In this document: positions 1 to 12,000 of the stretch, one piece after another | Layout of the letters: each line of letters begins with the position of its first letter | Numbering within the stretch: position 1 is the first letter of the stretch | Assembly: GCF_026241095.1 (NCBI RefSeq) | Contig: NZ_JAPFGB010000011.1 | Coordinates: 162,058-203,412 of the forward strand | Length of the DNA stretch: 41,355 nucleotides | Direction of reading: 5' to 3' | DNA from: Saccharopolyspora sp. NFXS83 | Lineage (GTDB): Bacteria; Actinomycetota; Actinomycetes; Mycobacteriales; Pseudonocardiaceae | Position numbers and translations under genes: made by a program | The notes under the pieces: generated by a model | What the model was told of the DNA's origin: nothing | Seen by the model: only the letters and a program-made list of their open reading frames with translations | The model's database searches: none

Positions 1-99
1 GGGAACCTGGATGCGACTGGGCTCGGTGATCTGGGGAACCTGGATGCGACTGGGCTCGGTGATCTGGGGAACCTGGACGCGACCGGGTTCGGCGATCTG
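1..99 (+). repeat. 33-bp tandem repeat encoding GNLDATGLGDL
   Basis: Three consecutive 33-bp units (1-33, 34-66, 67-99) each encode the 11-residue unit GNLDATG(L/F)GDL. The first two are identical in DNA; the third has a few substitutions and changes L to F. A partial unit (GNLGNLD) follows to about 120. The array continues off the left edge, so its full copy number is unknown. The unit looks like an extended Gly/Asn/Asp-rich linker. Confidence 0.9.
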
Positions 100-3000
100 G
101 GGAACCTGGGGAACTTGGACGGCACCGCGCTCGGGAACCTGCCGCAGGGCGACCCGATGCCGGGGCTCGACTTCACCGCCGCGTCGAACGGCACCTTCGC
201 CGCGGGCGACCCGTTCGCCGGGCTCGGCGACCTGCCGCCCGCGGATCCCGAACTGCTGCGGATGCTCGACGGCGGTGCCGAGCGGAGCGCTGTCGAGCAG
301 GGCGACGTCGAGATGCCCGACTCCCCGGCCGACACCCGGCCGGAGAGCGGTGCTGAGCAGCAGTCGCCTCCGCCGCCGCGGCAGCAGCTCGACCCGCGCC
401 TGCTGGAGTCCGGCACCGGGCGCTCCGGCATCTCACCCGACCTGCGCGCCCGGTTGGACGCGGCGCCGGTGCAGCAGCGCGGCCGGATCCGGGAACTGCC
501 CGACACCGACGTCGTGGAGCGGTCGGCGTTCGAGGTCCGCCGGGCGGTGTCCTCAGATGGCGTGCTGATCAGTGAGGCCACGCTGCGCATCAGGCAGAGC
601 GGCGCGGTCACCCGCGCGACCGCCGACGCGGACTGGGCTCGACTGGTGCACGATGTGGATCAGCGGTTCAACCGGCCGAACGTGGTGCTGCCGAACGGTG
701 ATGTGCTCCGGGTCCGGGTGCTGCGCGCCGGTGCGGGTGAGGAACCGCACCACTCGGTGACGTTGTCCGCCGCGGGGCGTTCGGACCAGACGAGCTGGGT
801 GCTCGGCGACCCGAACCGGCTGCGCGCGATCGGCTCGATGCTGGGGTTGCCCGCCGAGCCCGACGTCGAGGGCAGCTTGATGGGCGTTCCCGGCGCCGAT
901 GGTCAGGCGAACTTGCGGGTCCGCCACGTCGAGGTGCTGGGGCAGCACATCGGTGAGGTTCCCGCGCACTCGCCGGAGTTCCAGGAACCGCGCTTGGCCG
1001 AGAGCCAGGGCCCGGCCGCGCGGTTGCGCACCGCCGCCGACCTGATGCGCAGGCACCTGAACACCACCGCGCACCGGTTCCCCGGCGCCGAGCTGGAGCA
1101 GTTCGCGCGGACCGTGCGCGCCGCCGGGTCGAACTCCTTCAGCGGCGTCCCGCTGCACGGGCTGCGCGGGGCCGCCGACCAGGCCGAGCAGCAGCTCCAG
1201 CAGATCCGGGAGGCCGCCGCCGACGAGCTGCGTGGTGGCCATGAGCGGGCGCGGTTGGACTCCGAGAAGGGCCTGAACCCGATCACCTTCCACCCGGACG
1301 GCGTGCCGGGCGGGGCCAGCTCGCGGCCGGACGTGCGGTTCGGCTTCGAGCTGGAGATGCAGTACGCGGACACGGTGCGCGGCCTGCAGGAAGCGGGCAG
1401 CGAGGCCGCCTACCTCGCGCAGTGGTCCAGCAAGCGCGCCAGCAACGCCGACCCGGAGTTCCAGGCCCAGTTGTCCGCCCTGGCCCAGGAGCTGCGTCAG
1501 ACCGGCTACCTGTCGCAGGACCAGGCCGAACGCGTGCTGCTCGACCCGGAGGACGAGCGGGTCGTGCGGGCGCGGGACGAGGGCAAGTGGGCGCTGGTCG
1601 AGGAGACCGCGCACGTGCAGGGCTTCGAGCTGGTCTCGCCGATCCTGCGCCCCGGTGCCGAACCGGACTCCTGGCGCGATGTCGCCGAGCTGATGGACCT
1701 GCTGCACCGGCACGAGAGTTCCGCCGCGAACACCGGCGGGCACGTGAACGTCAGCTTCACCGAGCAGCTCACCCCCGCCGAGCACGTGCGACTGGCCCGC
1801 ATCCAGAAGGGCTTCGAATCGGTGCTCTACCGCCTGGGCAACCACCCGGGCAGCGCCAAGCAGCGCCTGATGACCATGGTCGGCCCGGGTCCGCTGCCCG
1901 CGGACCCGTCCCGGGTGCCCACCGCCACCGAGGTCGGCGGCCTCAACCGGGACAAGGCCGAGGGCCTCAGCTTCCGGCACATCGCCGGTGAGGACTCCGA
2001 TCGGCACGAGTTCCGCTTCTGGGCGGGCACGCTGGACGCGGGGGAGACGCAGGCGCACGCCGAGCTCAGCGCGGCCATGTTGCTGGCCGCGAAGGACTCG
2101 AGCATCGACCGGGCGCTGGACGCGCTGATGGCCGAGCCGAAGCTGCTGGGCCGCGCCCCGGCCGGACTGCCCGAGCTGGCGGACCTGTTCGCGCTGCTGC
2201 CGCTGAGCCCGGACGCGCGGGAGCAGGCGGTGCAGCTGTTCGCCGCCACCCGCGAGTGGGAGAACACCGGCAGCAACGACCGCGACCACCGGCTGCAGAC
2301 CGTCGGGATCCCGCAGGGCGGCCTGCTCTACCCGGCGCCCGGCACCTCGGTGCGCTCCGCGGTCGCGCAGGCCCGGAACGTCTCGCCCGAGTACGACACG
2401 GTGGACCTGCTCGTCGCCACGGTGCGCCAGGACCAGCGGATCGCGCTCTGGGACGGCGGGGTGCTGGAGCCGGACGCGTTCATCGAATCGGCCACCAACC
2501 GCAACTACGGGCAGGACGTGCCCGGCGTGCTGGCCGTCTCCGGCGGCGGCAGGCTCGACTGGCTGCCGGACCTGGTGGAGGCAACCGACTTCGGCATCAT
2601 CACCACCGACGCCCAGGTCTTCCACACCCCGGACGGCAGGATCGTGACCGGGCACCCGGTCGTCGGCGCCGACGGGGTTCTGCGCGTCCAGCCAGACCCG
2701 GCCGGGTGGACCAAGCACGACCACGAGGGCGCGCACCCCAGCGGGCAGGCCGACCTGGGCCGGGCGCTCGCCGAATTCGGGCACGACTCCGAGACCTCGG
2801 CTCGCCCCGACCAGGGCCGGATCACCGAGGCGCTGCCGGAGACCGAGCCGGAGCGCGGCTCGCGCAGGCGCCCGGCCGCGAGCCCGGACGAGATGGACGT
2901 CGACTCGTCGCCCTACGAGACCGCGCCGACTCCGGGCTGGACCGGCGGCGAGACCCCGGCGGCGGCCACCCCGGGCTGGGGCGGCGACACCGTGCCGTGG

Positions 3001-6000
3001 CACGGCGGACTGAGCACCCCGCCGCACCACGCGCCCACCCCGGGCTACGGCGACGCCCCCACTCCGGCCGCCGCGATGGACCTCGACGCGGACCAGCCGA
3101 TGGCTTCCATCGAGTCCGCGCCGCCCGAGGAGATGGTGGAGTGGATCGGCGAGATCCACGACGCCGACCCGAGCCGGGTCCCGGACGAGGCCGCGGTGCA
3201 GCTGCGCGACGAGGCCGCGCAGTCGCTGGCCGCGGAGCTGCTGGAGGTCGCCCGCGGCGAGCGCAAGCCCTTCGAGATCCGGGTGCACGGCTGGTTCACC
3301 GACGCGCACGGCCCGGATGCCAGCGCGCAGCGCACGCAGCAGGTCCTCGACGGGTTGCGCACCTCGCTGGACGCGCACCTCGCCGCGTTGCAGCCGCAAC
3401 GGCCCGTCGCCGCGCTGACCACCGCGCTGGAAGCGCTCCGGGTCGCGCGCGGGTCGACGCTGCCCCTCGCGGACCTCGGAAACGCGGTGACGCCCGCCCT
3501 CGCCGCGCTCCCGCAGGGGGAGTCGCGCGCCGCGCTGGACGCGCTGGACGTCGTGCTGCGCGACGGCGAGTCGCAGGAACGACTGGGCGCCGCGCTGGAG
3601 CGGGCGGAGACCGCGCTCGCAGCCGAGGTGCGCGCCGCCCAGCGGCACACCCTCAGCAGCCTCGGCGTGCGGATCGGCGCCAAGAGCGCACCGAGCGACG
3701 AGAACACGGTCCTCATCACCAGCCTGGAGACCGAGGGCCACGGCAAGCACTGGGCCGACGGCGTCGAGCCCCCGATCACCGACGAGGCGTGGCGCCACAC
3801 CGAGGTGGAGCACGCCTCCTGGTTCGACCCGCTGTGGAACAAGCTGGAGCCCGCGGGCTGGGAGCGCCTGCGGCGGCCGATCCCGGACGCGACGGTCCAG
3901 GCCGCGGCCCTCGACCTCCAGATGAGCAGCACCGTCTCCAAACCGGACCCGAAGTCCGTCACCCCGGCCCTCCCGGACTCCGCCGTCCGAACCCTGAAGT
4001 TAAACGGGCAGTGGATGACCGGGGACATCCGCTACGACGTGCAGCGCATCGAGGTCGAGCCCGGCCGGTTCGTGCAGGAGCGCACCTTCAAGGCGCACCT
4101 GGACGCCGAATCCCTGCTGGGCACGCACCGGGAACTCGCCGAGCGGCACGCGCGCATCGCTACGCGAGCCGAGGAGCGGGCGCTCGAACTGGACAACGCC
4201 GCCTCGCTGCTGGAGCTCAACGGGAAACCGAACTCCTCCCGGGTCCGGTCCGCGCGGGCGCAGGCCGACGCCGCCGAGTCCCACGCGACCAAGCGCCGCG
4301 CGAAGGCGGACGCGTCCGCGGCGCGGCTCGCCGAGGAGCAGAAGCGGATCAAGGACTTCGAGGACCGGGCGCTGCGCCGGATCGACGAGGTGCACAACAC
4401 CGGTTTCCGGCTCCCGAACGGCGACCAGTTCCACGGCAGGCTGGTGTTCGTCGACGACCCGGCGCAGGCGCACGACACCGTGGTCCTGTCCGAGAAGGCG
4501 CAGATGGACCAGACCGCCTGGAACGTCGACGACGACGGTTCCGGCATCGCGCACGAGATCGGCCACTTCTGGGGCCTGCCCGACGAGTACCGGGCGCCTC
4601 GGACGTTCGACGTGAGCACCCGGGAGTTCCGCGGCAAGCAGCTGCCGGTCTACACCGTCAAGGTCCACCTGGACACCGACCCGCTGCTCGACTCGCACCA
4701 GGACAAGGCCGACAGCTTCCAGCGCGAGGCGGAGGAAGCGGAGGACATCGCCCAGTTCGACCAGGACCAGGCCGTACAGCTCGAAGCCAGCCTGATGGAC
4801 GACGACTCGGGCACCCCGCCGCCGGAGGTGGTCGACGCCCAAGCCGACGCGAAGCTGTCCCGCGAGATGGCGGACCTGCGGTACCGGGAGGCCGCCGAGG
4901 CGAAGGAGAAGCTGAACGAGGTACTCGCCGAGCTGAACGAGTTCCGGGAGCAGGCCGTCCGCGGTGCGCAGGCCGCCTTCCACCCGAGCCGGATGCACCG
5001 CGACGCGCGGTACTTCGTCGAGGTGGAGTTCGTCGACCACCCGTCCGAGGCGCACCTGCGCAAGGACCTGCACCCGGACGGCGCCAGCAAGTCCGACCCC
5101 GACCTGTGGGAGGTCTCCGACGGCCCGAACCTGGTCAACGCCCGGATCGGGGCGCACCTGGGCCTGCCCCCGAAGTACCTGACGGCGCTGCTGCACGGCA
5201 AGACCGGGAACCTGCGCTCGCACCCGAAGGACGATCGGCGGATCTTCAACCGCGACGACCTGAAGCTGCCGATCGACCCGAAGACCGGCGAGCCGCACCT
5301 GCCGCACAACTCCTACGTCAACGACGACGGCCTGATGACCGGGCGGGAGCGGCTGTTCCTGCCCCGCAACGCGTGGCGGGTGGAGCAGATCGGCTTCGAC
5401 CTCGGGGTGCGCGCGGACGTGCTCCAGCCCGGCCCGGAGCGGCTGGCGCGGCGGGTGGAGCACCTGCTGTCCCGGAGCGAGGCGGAGCACCAGGCTCCCC
5501 GTCCGCGGCCGAAGGGCCTCACCACGACGCCCCCGCCGCGCTACCAGCCGACCCGCGAGATGTCGCTGATGAGCGACCTGCGGGAACTCACCGGAAATCC
5601 GGCCGGGCTCGACGCGGTGCGCACCGAATTCACCCGCCTCACCGGCCAGGACCTGGACCAGGTGGTGCTGCGGGAGCTCGGTCAGGGAAGTCTCGACCAG
5701 TTGCACCACCTGGTCGCAGAGCACGACGCCGCGGCCTCCGCGACGCACTCGGACCAGGGGTCGGACACCGAGTCCAACTCCAGCCGTGGCTCCGGGAACG
5801 ACTCGGACTCCGACGTCGGCGGCTCCCACGGCAACCGCCCGTCCGGAGCCACCGGGAGCGGTCCGTCGCTCGGCGACCTCGCGATCACCATCCCGGACGA
5901 CGTCCGCACCGGCGAGGGCCCGAGCTACCTGGGAACCGACCCCACGGCCGCGCCGGAGACGACGCCGCTGCTGGAGCGGACCCACCAGGTCCAGGAGCTG

Positions 6001-9000
6001 TTGCCGCGCAACGTCGTGCGCGCCGAGCAGATCGACGGCACCGCGATCCGCTCCGACGCCCGCGAGGCGATGTTGCAGGCCGGGGTCCCGCCGGAGCGCG
6101 TCGAGCAAGTGCTGCACGGCCTGTCCGACACCGAGCTCAAGAACGGCTTCACCTCGCTCAACGGCGAGGGGATCACCGTGTCCTCGGGAGTCGGCGACGA
6201 CGCCGTCGAAGTCGTCGTGCGCGCCAGGCTCGACGACGACAGCACCGGGGGAGAGCCCGCGCCGCCGACCACGGCTCCTGCCAAGAAGGGCAAGGAGAAC
6301 AAGGTCGACAACGCCTCCGGCGGCTTCGGCAAGGTCAAGAACTCCTCGGACTCGCCGTCCGCCCGGGACGACGGCTACGCCTACCGGGGCAGCATCCCGC
6401 TGCCGTTCCTGCCCGGCACCTCGATGCAGACCGCGCTGAGCCTCAAGGGCCTCGCCCCGCAGCGGAGCTGGAGCAGCACCGACAGCTCCGAGGTCCAGCA
6501 CGGCTCCACCGTGGAGCCGGGCGGCAAGCGGACCCGCACCCTGCACGACCTGGCGCACACCGCGACCGTGCTGCGCAACGGCCAGGACCCGGTGCGGATC
6601 AGCGGCACCGGATCCGGGGCGGTCACGGTCAGCACCCCGAACTCGCTGCACGGCCTGCGGCCCGCCGAGGGCACCGCTGAGTTCGACGCCCCGCGCCCCG
6701 GCGACTCCACCCGACTGCGCGGGGAGCGGGCCCTGTTCGACCAGGCCCGCGAGCTGGTGCACCGGCACCCGGCCTGGGAGGGCAAGGCCGACGAGATCGG
6801 TTCCGCGCTGCGCGGCACCCTGCGCGGCCTGTTCGGCAGCGCCTCGCTGAGCCGCCGCGACGTGGACCTGCTTTCCGGCGGCACCCTCGTCGAGCAGCTC
6901 GCGACCATCGACGCCGACGGCCGCGACCGCACCGCCACCGTGGAGCTCAAGGCCCGCCGCGGCGAGGCCCGCGAGCACCTGGTCGCGGACGGCGTCGAAG
7001 GCAAGATCGCCACCAAGTCCGGGCGCAAGGACGGCCACTCCGTGGAGAGCACGGTCGAGCAGCCCGTGGACCTCGGCGGCCGGGTCCGGCTCAGCCAGAC
7101 CATCTGGGGCGACGACGCGGGCAACCGGATCGACGTGCGCGGCGCGGTGCAGGGCAAGCTGACCTCGCACGAGGAGCACGGCGTCACCCGCAGCGACGAC
7201 CTGCGCACCGAGCTGGCCTGGGAGCGCAAGGGGCCGATGCGCATCGGCACCGGCGACCTCACCTACGACCTGCGGATCCGCTTCGACGACGGCGTCGTCG
7301 AGGACGGCTCGGTGGACGTGCCCGCGGCGGTGACCGCCTGGCGCGGGGAGCGCCCGGACGGCACCGCGCCGGAGTTCACCGGCGGCGACCCGTTCCCGCC
7401 GCAGCACGTCCTCGGCGCCGCGGAGACCCGCTTCCCGAACGTCGACGGAGTCGCGGCTGCGCTGCGCGAGATGCTGCCGGAGGGCGTGCTGCCGCCCGAG
7501 GAGGGCAACGCTGAGTCGCACGCGACCGAGAACGCGGCCGTGCTCGCCGACGCCGTGTCCGAGAGCGGGTTCAGCAGCCGCTCCGCCGCGCTGAACGGCC
7601 CCGGTACGTCCTTCGTGCTCACCCGCGCCCAGCACGCCAACACCGCCACCCCGGACGACCTGGTGGGCGTGCTGGTGGAGACCGTGCCGCGCACCACCCC
7701 CGGCTACGGCACCTTCGTCCCGGCGACGCCGCGGAGCTCCCCGAAGACCGTGCCCGGCGCGGAGCTGGGCAGCGAGCTCACCGGCAGCACCAAGGTCGAG
7801 CACAGCTCCGCGTCCAAGACCGGCCGCACCCTGGGCACCGGGGGCGGACTGCGCGGGCGGGCACCGTCGCTCGGCCGGCTCGGCGGGCTCGACCTCAACC
7901 TGCAGCGCAACGACAAGGTCGGCACCGAGGAAGCCACGCTCACCACCGCCGGCGGCCTGGGGCGCGGGCAGGGCTGGAAGTCCGGCGACGTCGTCTCGCA
8001 CCCGGAGCTGATCGACTACCGGGTCACCGTCTTCGGCGCGGAGGGCGTCCTCGCCGAGCGGATCGTCGAGGGCGGCGGGTCCACGACCTACGCGGGCGGC
8101 CTCCTCGCCCCGGCTCCGCGCACCGGCCTGGCCGACCCCTCCGGGAGCTACCAGCAGGTCAGCCACGCCGCGCCGCGGCGGCCGGAGGGCTGGGAGCCCG
8201 CCGAGCTGCCCGAGCACTTCGTGGTGCACGGGCTCGACCTGCCCGAGGTGAACGGCCACCGGATCACCGGGGAGATGTTCGGCGGGTTCGGGGACAACAA
8301 GGTCATCGCCGGGCACCAGGTGCACTCCTTCGTCTCGCCGGAAGAGGTCGCGGTCAACTTCGACGCCGTGGCCACCGGCGCCTACGAGGGGTCGGTGCAC
8401 CGCTACGAGAAGGGCGTGCTGCAGCCCAGCGAGCAGCGCCTCGGCAACGTCAAGTTGCACGCCGCGCTGAGCAACGCCCGGCTCAACGGCCCGCCGCAGC
8501 AGGTCGAGCTGACCTTCACGCGCAAGGTCACCGGCAGCACCGGGCACGGCACCGAGACCTTCACCGGCGGCGGCTGGACGGCCCGCGCCCGCGTCGGCTC
8601 CCCCGGCTCCGGCGACTCGGGGACCGCGATGCCGGTGCTCAGCGGCGGCGACGCGGAGTCCGGTTCGCAGAGCCGTTCCGAAGCGCAGGAGTTCGAGCGC
8701 ACCACCACGACCACCTACAAGGGCCCCGCCTACCTGGTCACCTACGACACCAGCACGCTGCTCAGCGGCAGCGAGGTGGACCTCCCCGGCGTGCACCTCG
8801 AGGCGCACAAGAAGGGCTCGGTGCAGCTGTGGGTGCCAGCCTCCGAGATCGGCCGGATCGGCCTCGGACCGAAGCCGGAACCCGCCGAGGGCGCGGTGCA
8901 CGCCCCGCCCGGCATCGACTCCGACGGCCACACCACCGCCGTGGTCCGCCCCGAGGTGACCGAGCGGCTGCTGGCCGGAATCAAAGACGTGCTCGCCGCG

Positions 9001-12000
9001 GTGCCGCGGCAGGACGTGCCGCGCAGCGCGTTGCGGCAGTTCGGCGACTACCTCACCTCGCTGGCGCTCGGCGACGCCGAGCGCACCGCCGGTGCGGACC
9101 TCTACCGGCAGAGCGCCCGCGACGTGGCTCCGAGCGGGCTGCGGGCGCTGCTGTCGGACCTGCGCGGGCCCGGCAAGAACTGGACCGCCTCGGTGCCCGG
9201 CCCGCTCGGCACCATCGACGTCTCGCTGACGCTGAAGGGCGAGCAGGGCCCCGGGAAGTTCGACGGCATCGAGTCCGGGTGGAGCGAGAAGCACGAGACC
9301 AAGACCACCTCCTCGGTGACCGAGACGGGCAAGACCGGGCACCAGCGCAAGGCGCAGCCGATGGCGATGGTGCGCCCCGGCGGCGACGGCCCCCAAAGCC
9401 GTGGTGCGCTGCTCGGCCAGGTCGCGGTCAGCTCCAAGTCCAGCGACAAGCTCACCGAGACCAGCAGCACCGACAACACCCGGACCTACTCGTCCAAGAG
9501 CGACTTCGCGACGTTCGGCCACGACCTCGACCTGCGGCTGGAGGTGCGCAAGACCGCGCACGCCAACCGCACCCCGAGCACCCTCACCGGCGGCCTCGCG
9601 GACCTCGGCGCCCCGGCGAGCACCGGCAACACCCTCACCCTGCCGACGCTGCGCGACGCGGTGCGCACCCGCGTCCCGGTCGGCGAGCTCGGCGTCGGCG
9701 AGCACCAGCCGCAGCGGATCGACGAGCTCTCCGAGGTGAGCCACGTCGTCGCGAACTCCGACGACGTGCACCGGGTGATGGGGGACCTGCTCGACGGCAC
9801 CCCGGGCGCCGACGGGCCGCCGCCGGTGCCGGAGCGCGCGACCTGGACGCGGCACGGCGTGCTCACCGGCACCACGACCAGCGCGCTGTCCGCGCACTTG
9901 CCGAAGGCGATGGGCGGGGGCGGTTACCGGATCGGCGGGCTCGACCACGACAGCCACGCCGCCGAGGGCACCCCGCACCCGCTGGAAGCCCTGGTGCTCA
10001 CCGCTGAGCTGGACGACGCGCACGTGATCTCGACCGGCGACGAGGCCGGGATGACCACGAAGGACTCGCGGACCATCGCGATCAAGGAGCAGCACAAGGA
10101 GGGCCCGGGCCTCGGGTTCACCGGCCGGGTCGCGCTGGACGCGCTGGCCGACCCGCGGCAGGCCATGGACGCGACCGGTGCGAACTACCGGCAGTCTCCG
10201 CAGGCCACGCTGCCCGGCCCGAGCTACTCCTGGCAGCGGACCACCGCGGCGGACAACAAGTTCAAGGACGGCCAGTCCGAGCAGCGCTCCGCCGGCGAGA
10301 CCTTCCTGGTCAGCGCGATGGCGAACTGGACGATCACGCCGGAGTACCGGGCCGGGGCGCCCGAGGGCTGGAGCGAGCCGCGCCAGGCCCGCGACCGCGT
10401 GTACCTGCACACCGACCGCGCCGGCCTGATCGCGATGGGGCTGCGGCCTCCGGCGCCGGTCGCGGTGAAGGTCGACGAGACGAGCGGCACCAGCACTCCG
10501 GACGCGGCGACCTCCGCGCCGGAGTCGCCGAAACGCGACACCCCGGATCCCGCGCCCACGCCGGAGCCCGGGGAGTCCGCGCGGCAGGACGCGCCGCAGG
10601 AGGCGGAGCGGCAGCAGACCCAGCAGGAGGCGGAGCCCGAGCCGCCGCGCACCACGCTGGACGACTTCCTGTTCCCGCGCGACCCCGAGCCGGAACCCGC
10701 CACCACGCCCGAGTCCGATGTGGACGGCGAGGCGCTGCGGGAGGACACCGACTCCGACGCCGAGTCGGACACCACCGACCTGTGGTCCGAGGCCGACAGC
10801 GACGCCCGCACCGAGGCCACCGACCTCGACGACACCCGCAGCGAGCTCTCCGACGACGCCCCGGACCCGCGCGCGAAGGTGCGCGAGCAGGCGCAGGAGG
10901 CGGAGAACGCGCTCGGCAAGATGAGCGCGAAGGCCTTCGAGGACCTGTTCATCCAGGCCCGCCGGATCGTCCAGCCGCTGCACCAGGTCCCGTTGGTGCT
11001 GGACAACCCGAAGCCCGCCGATGTCGAGCTGCGCGCGCTGATGGACGAGGTCACCACGATCGTCGCCCGGGAGCTGCACCAGAAGGGCCCCGACGCCGCG
11101 ACCGCGCTGGCCAAGGAGCTCGGCAACGAGCTCGGCACCCGCCGCACCCGCGGTCTGCTCGGCGGCTCGCCGCTCGGCGACGGCCTGCTGGACAACCCGG
11201 CGATCCCGCGGCACCCCTCCGATCCGGGGCCGTCGAGCACCTCGCGGGACCGCTCGGCCGAGCCGCCAGCGGAGAGCCGCAGCGAGGCCCCGGAACAGTC
11301 CCCCGAGGACACCGGGGAGCGCGCCGCCGACGGGGACGGGGCCGAGCGCGACGGGAACTCCGGGCAGGACCGCTCCGCCCGCCTGGACTCGGAAGGCGCG
11401 CGCCCCGAGGACGGCGAGCAGGTCCAGGAGCAGGACGGGGCCCGGGAGCAGGACGGCGAGGACGGCGACGGCGGAGCCCGGGACGACGCGGTCGAGGGCA
11501 TCGCCCGCGACACCGCGCCGCAGCGGCGCCAGGGGCTGGGACTGCCGCGCAACCTGGCCCGCAGCCGCGGACTCGGCGCGGGCGTGCAGCTCAGCCGCAC
11601 CGAGGGCGCCGACCAGGTCATCGCCGAGACCACCGGCTCACCGGGCGGCCTCCCGCGCATCGACGTCTCGCCTTCGCGCGATGCCGAGCCCAACGGCGAG
11701 GACGGGACTCCGCGCGCCCCCGCGGAGGACCCCGCGCTCCGGTCGGGCGACGAGCCGACCCTGGACCCCGCGCTGCTGGCCGACCCGCCGTCCCGGGAGC
11801 GCACGCGCTCCACGGTGTCGCGCAGCATCAGCCATGACTGGTCCCGCCCCTTGCACCCGACGCCCGGGCTCACCCCCGAGGTCATCGAGCAGAAGTACGG
11901 GATCATCACGGAGAACCAGCGCCTGTTCCAGGAGTTCGTCGATCAGCACGGGCTGGTCGTCGACGTCCGTCCGACGAACCCGGACTCGGTGCGGCTGCTC

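Noticed and set aside
3262-3400. OmpA-like peptidoglycan-binding motif (FEIRVHGWFTDAHG then Ala/Arg helix)
   Set aside because: Only a vague resemblance; the expected Asp and Arg that contact peptidoglycan are not placed convincingly.
4000-11214. A 2404-codon open frame on the minus strand under the giant gene
   Set aside because: GC-rich genes with GC-rich third positions open long antisense frames; its translation is Arg/Val/Gly/Leu-biased with no domains and mirrors the real gene. The same holds for minus-strand 553-3813 and 12223-17763 and for plus-strand 2256-6680.
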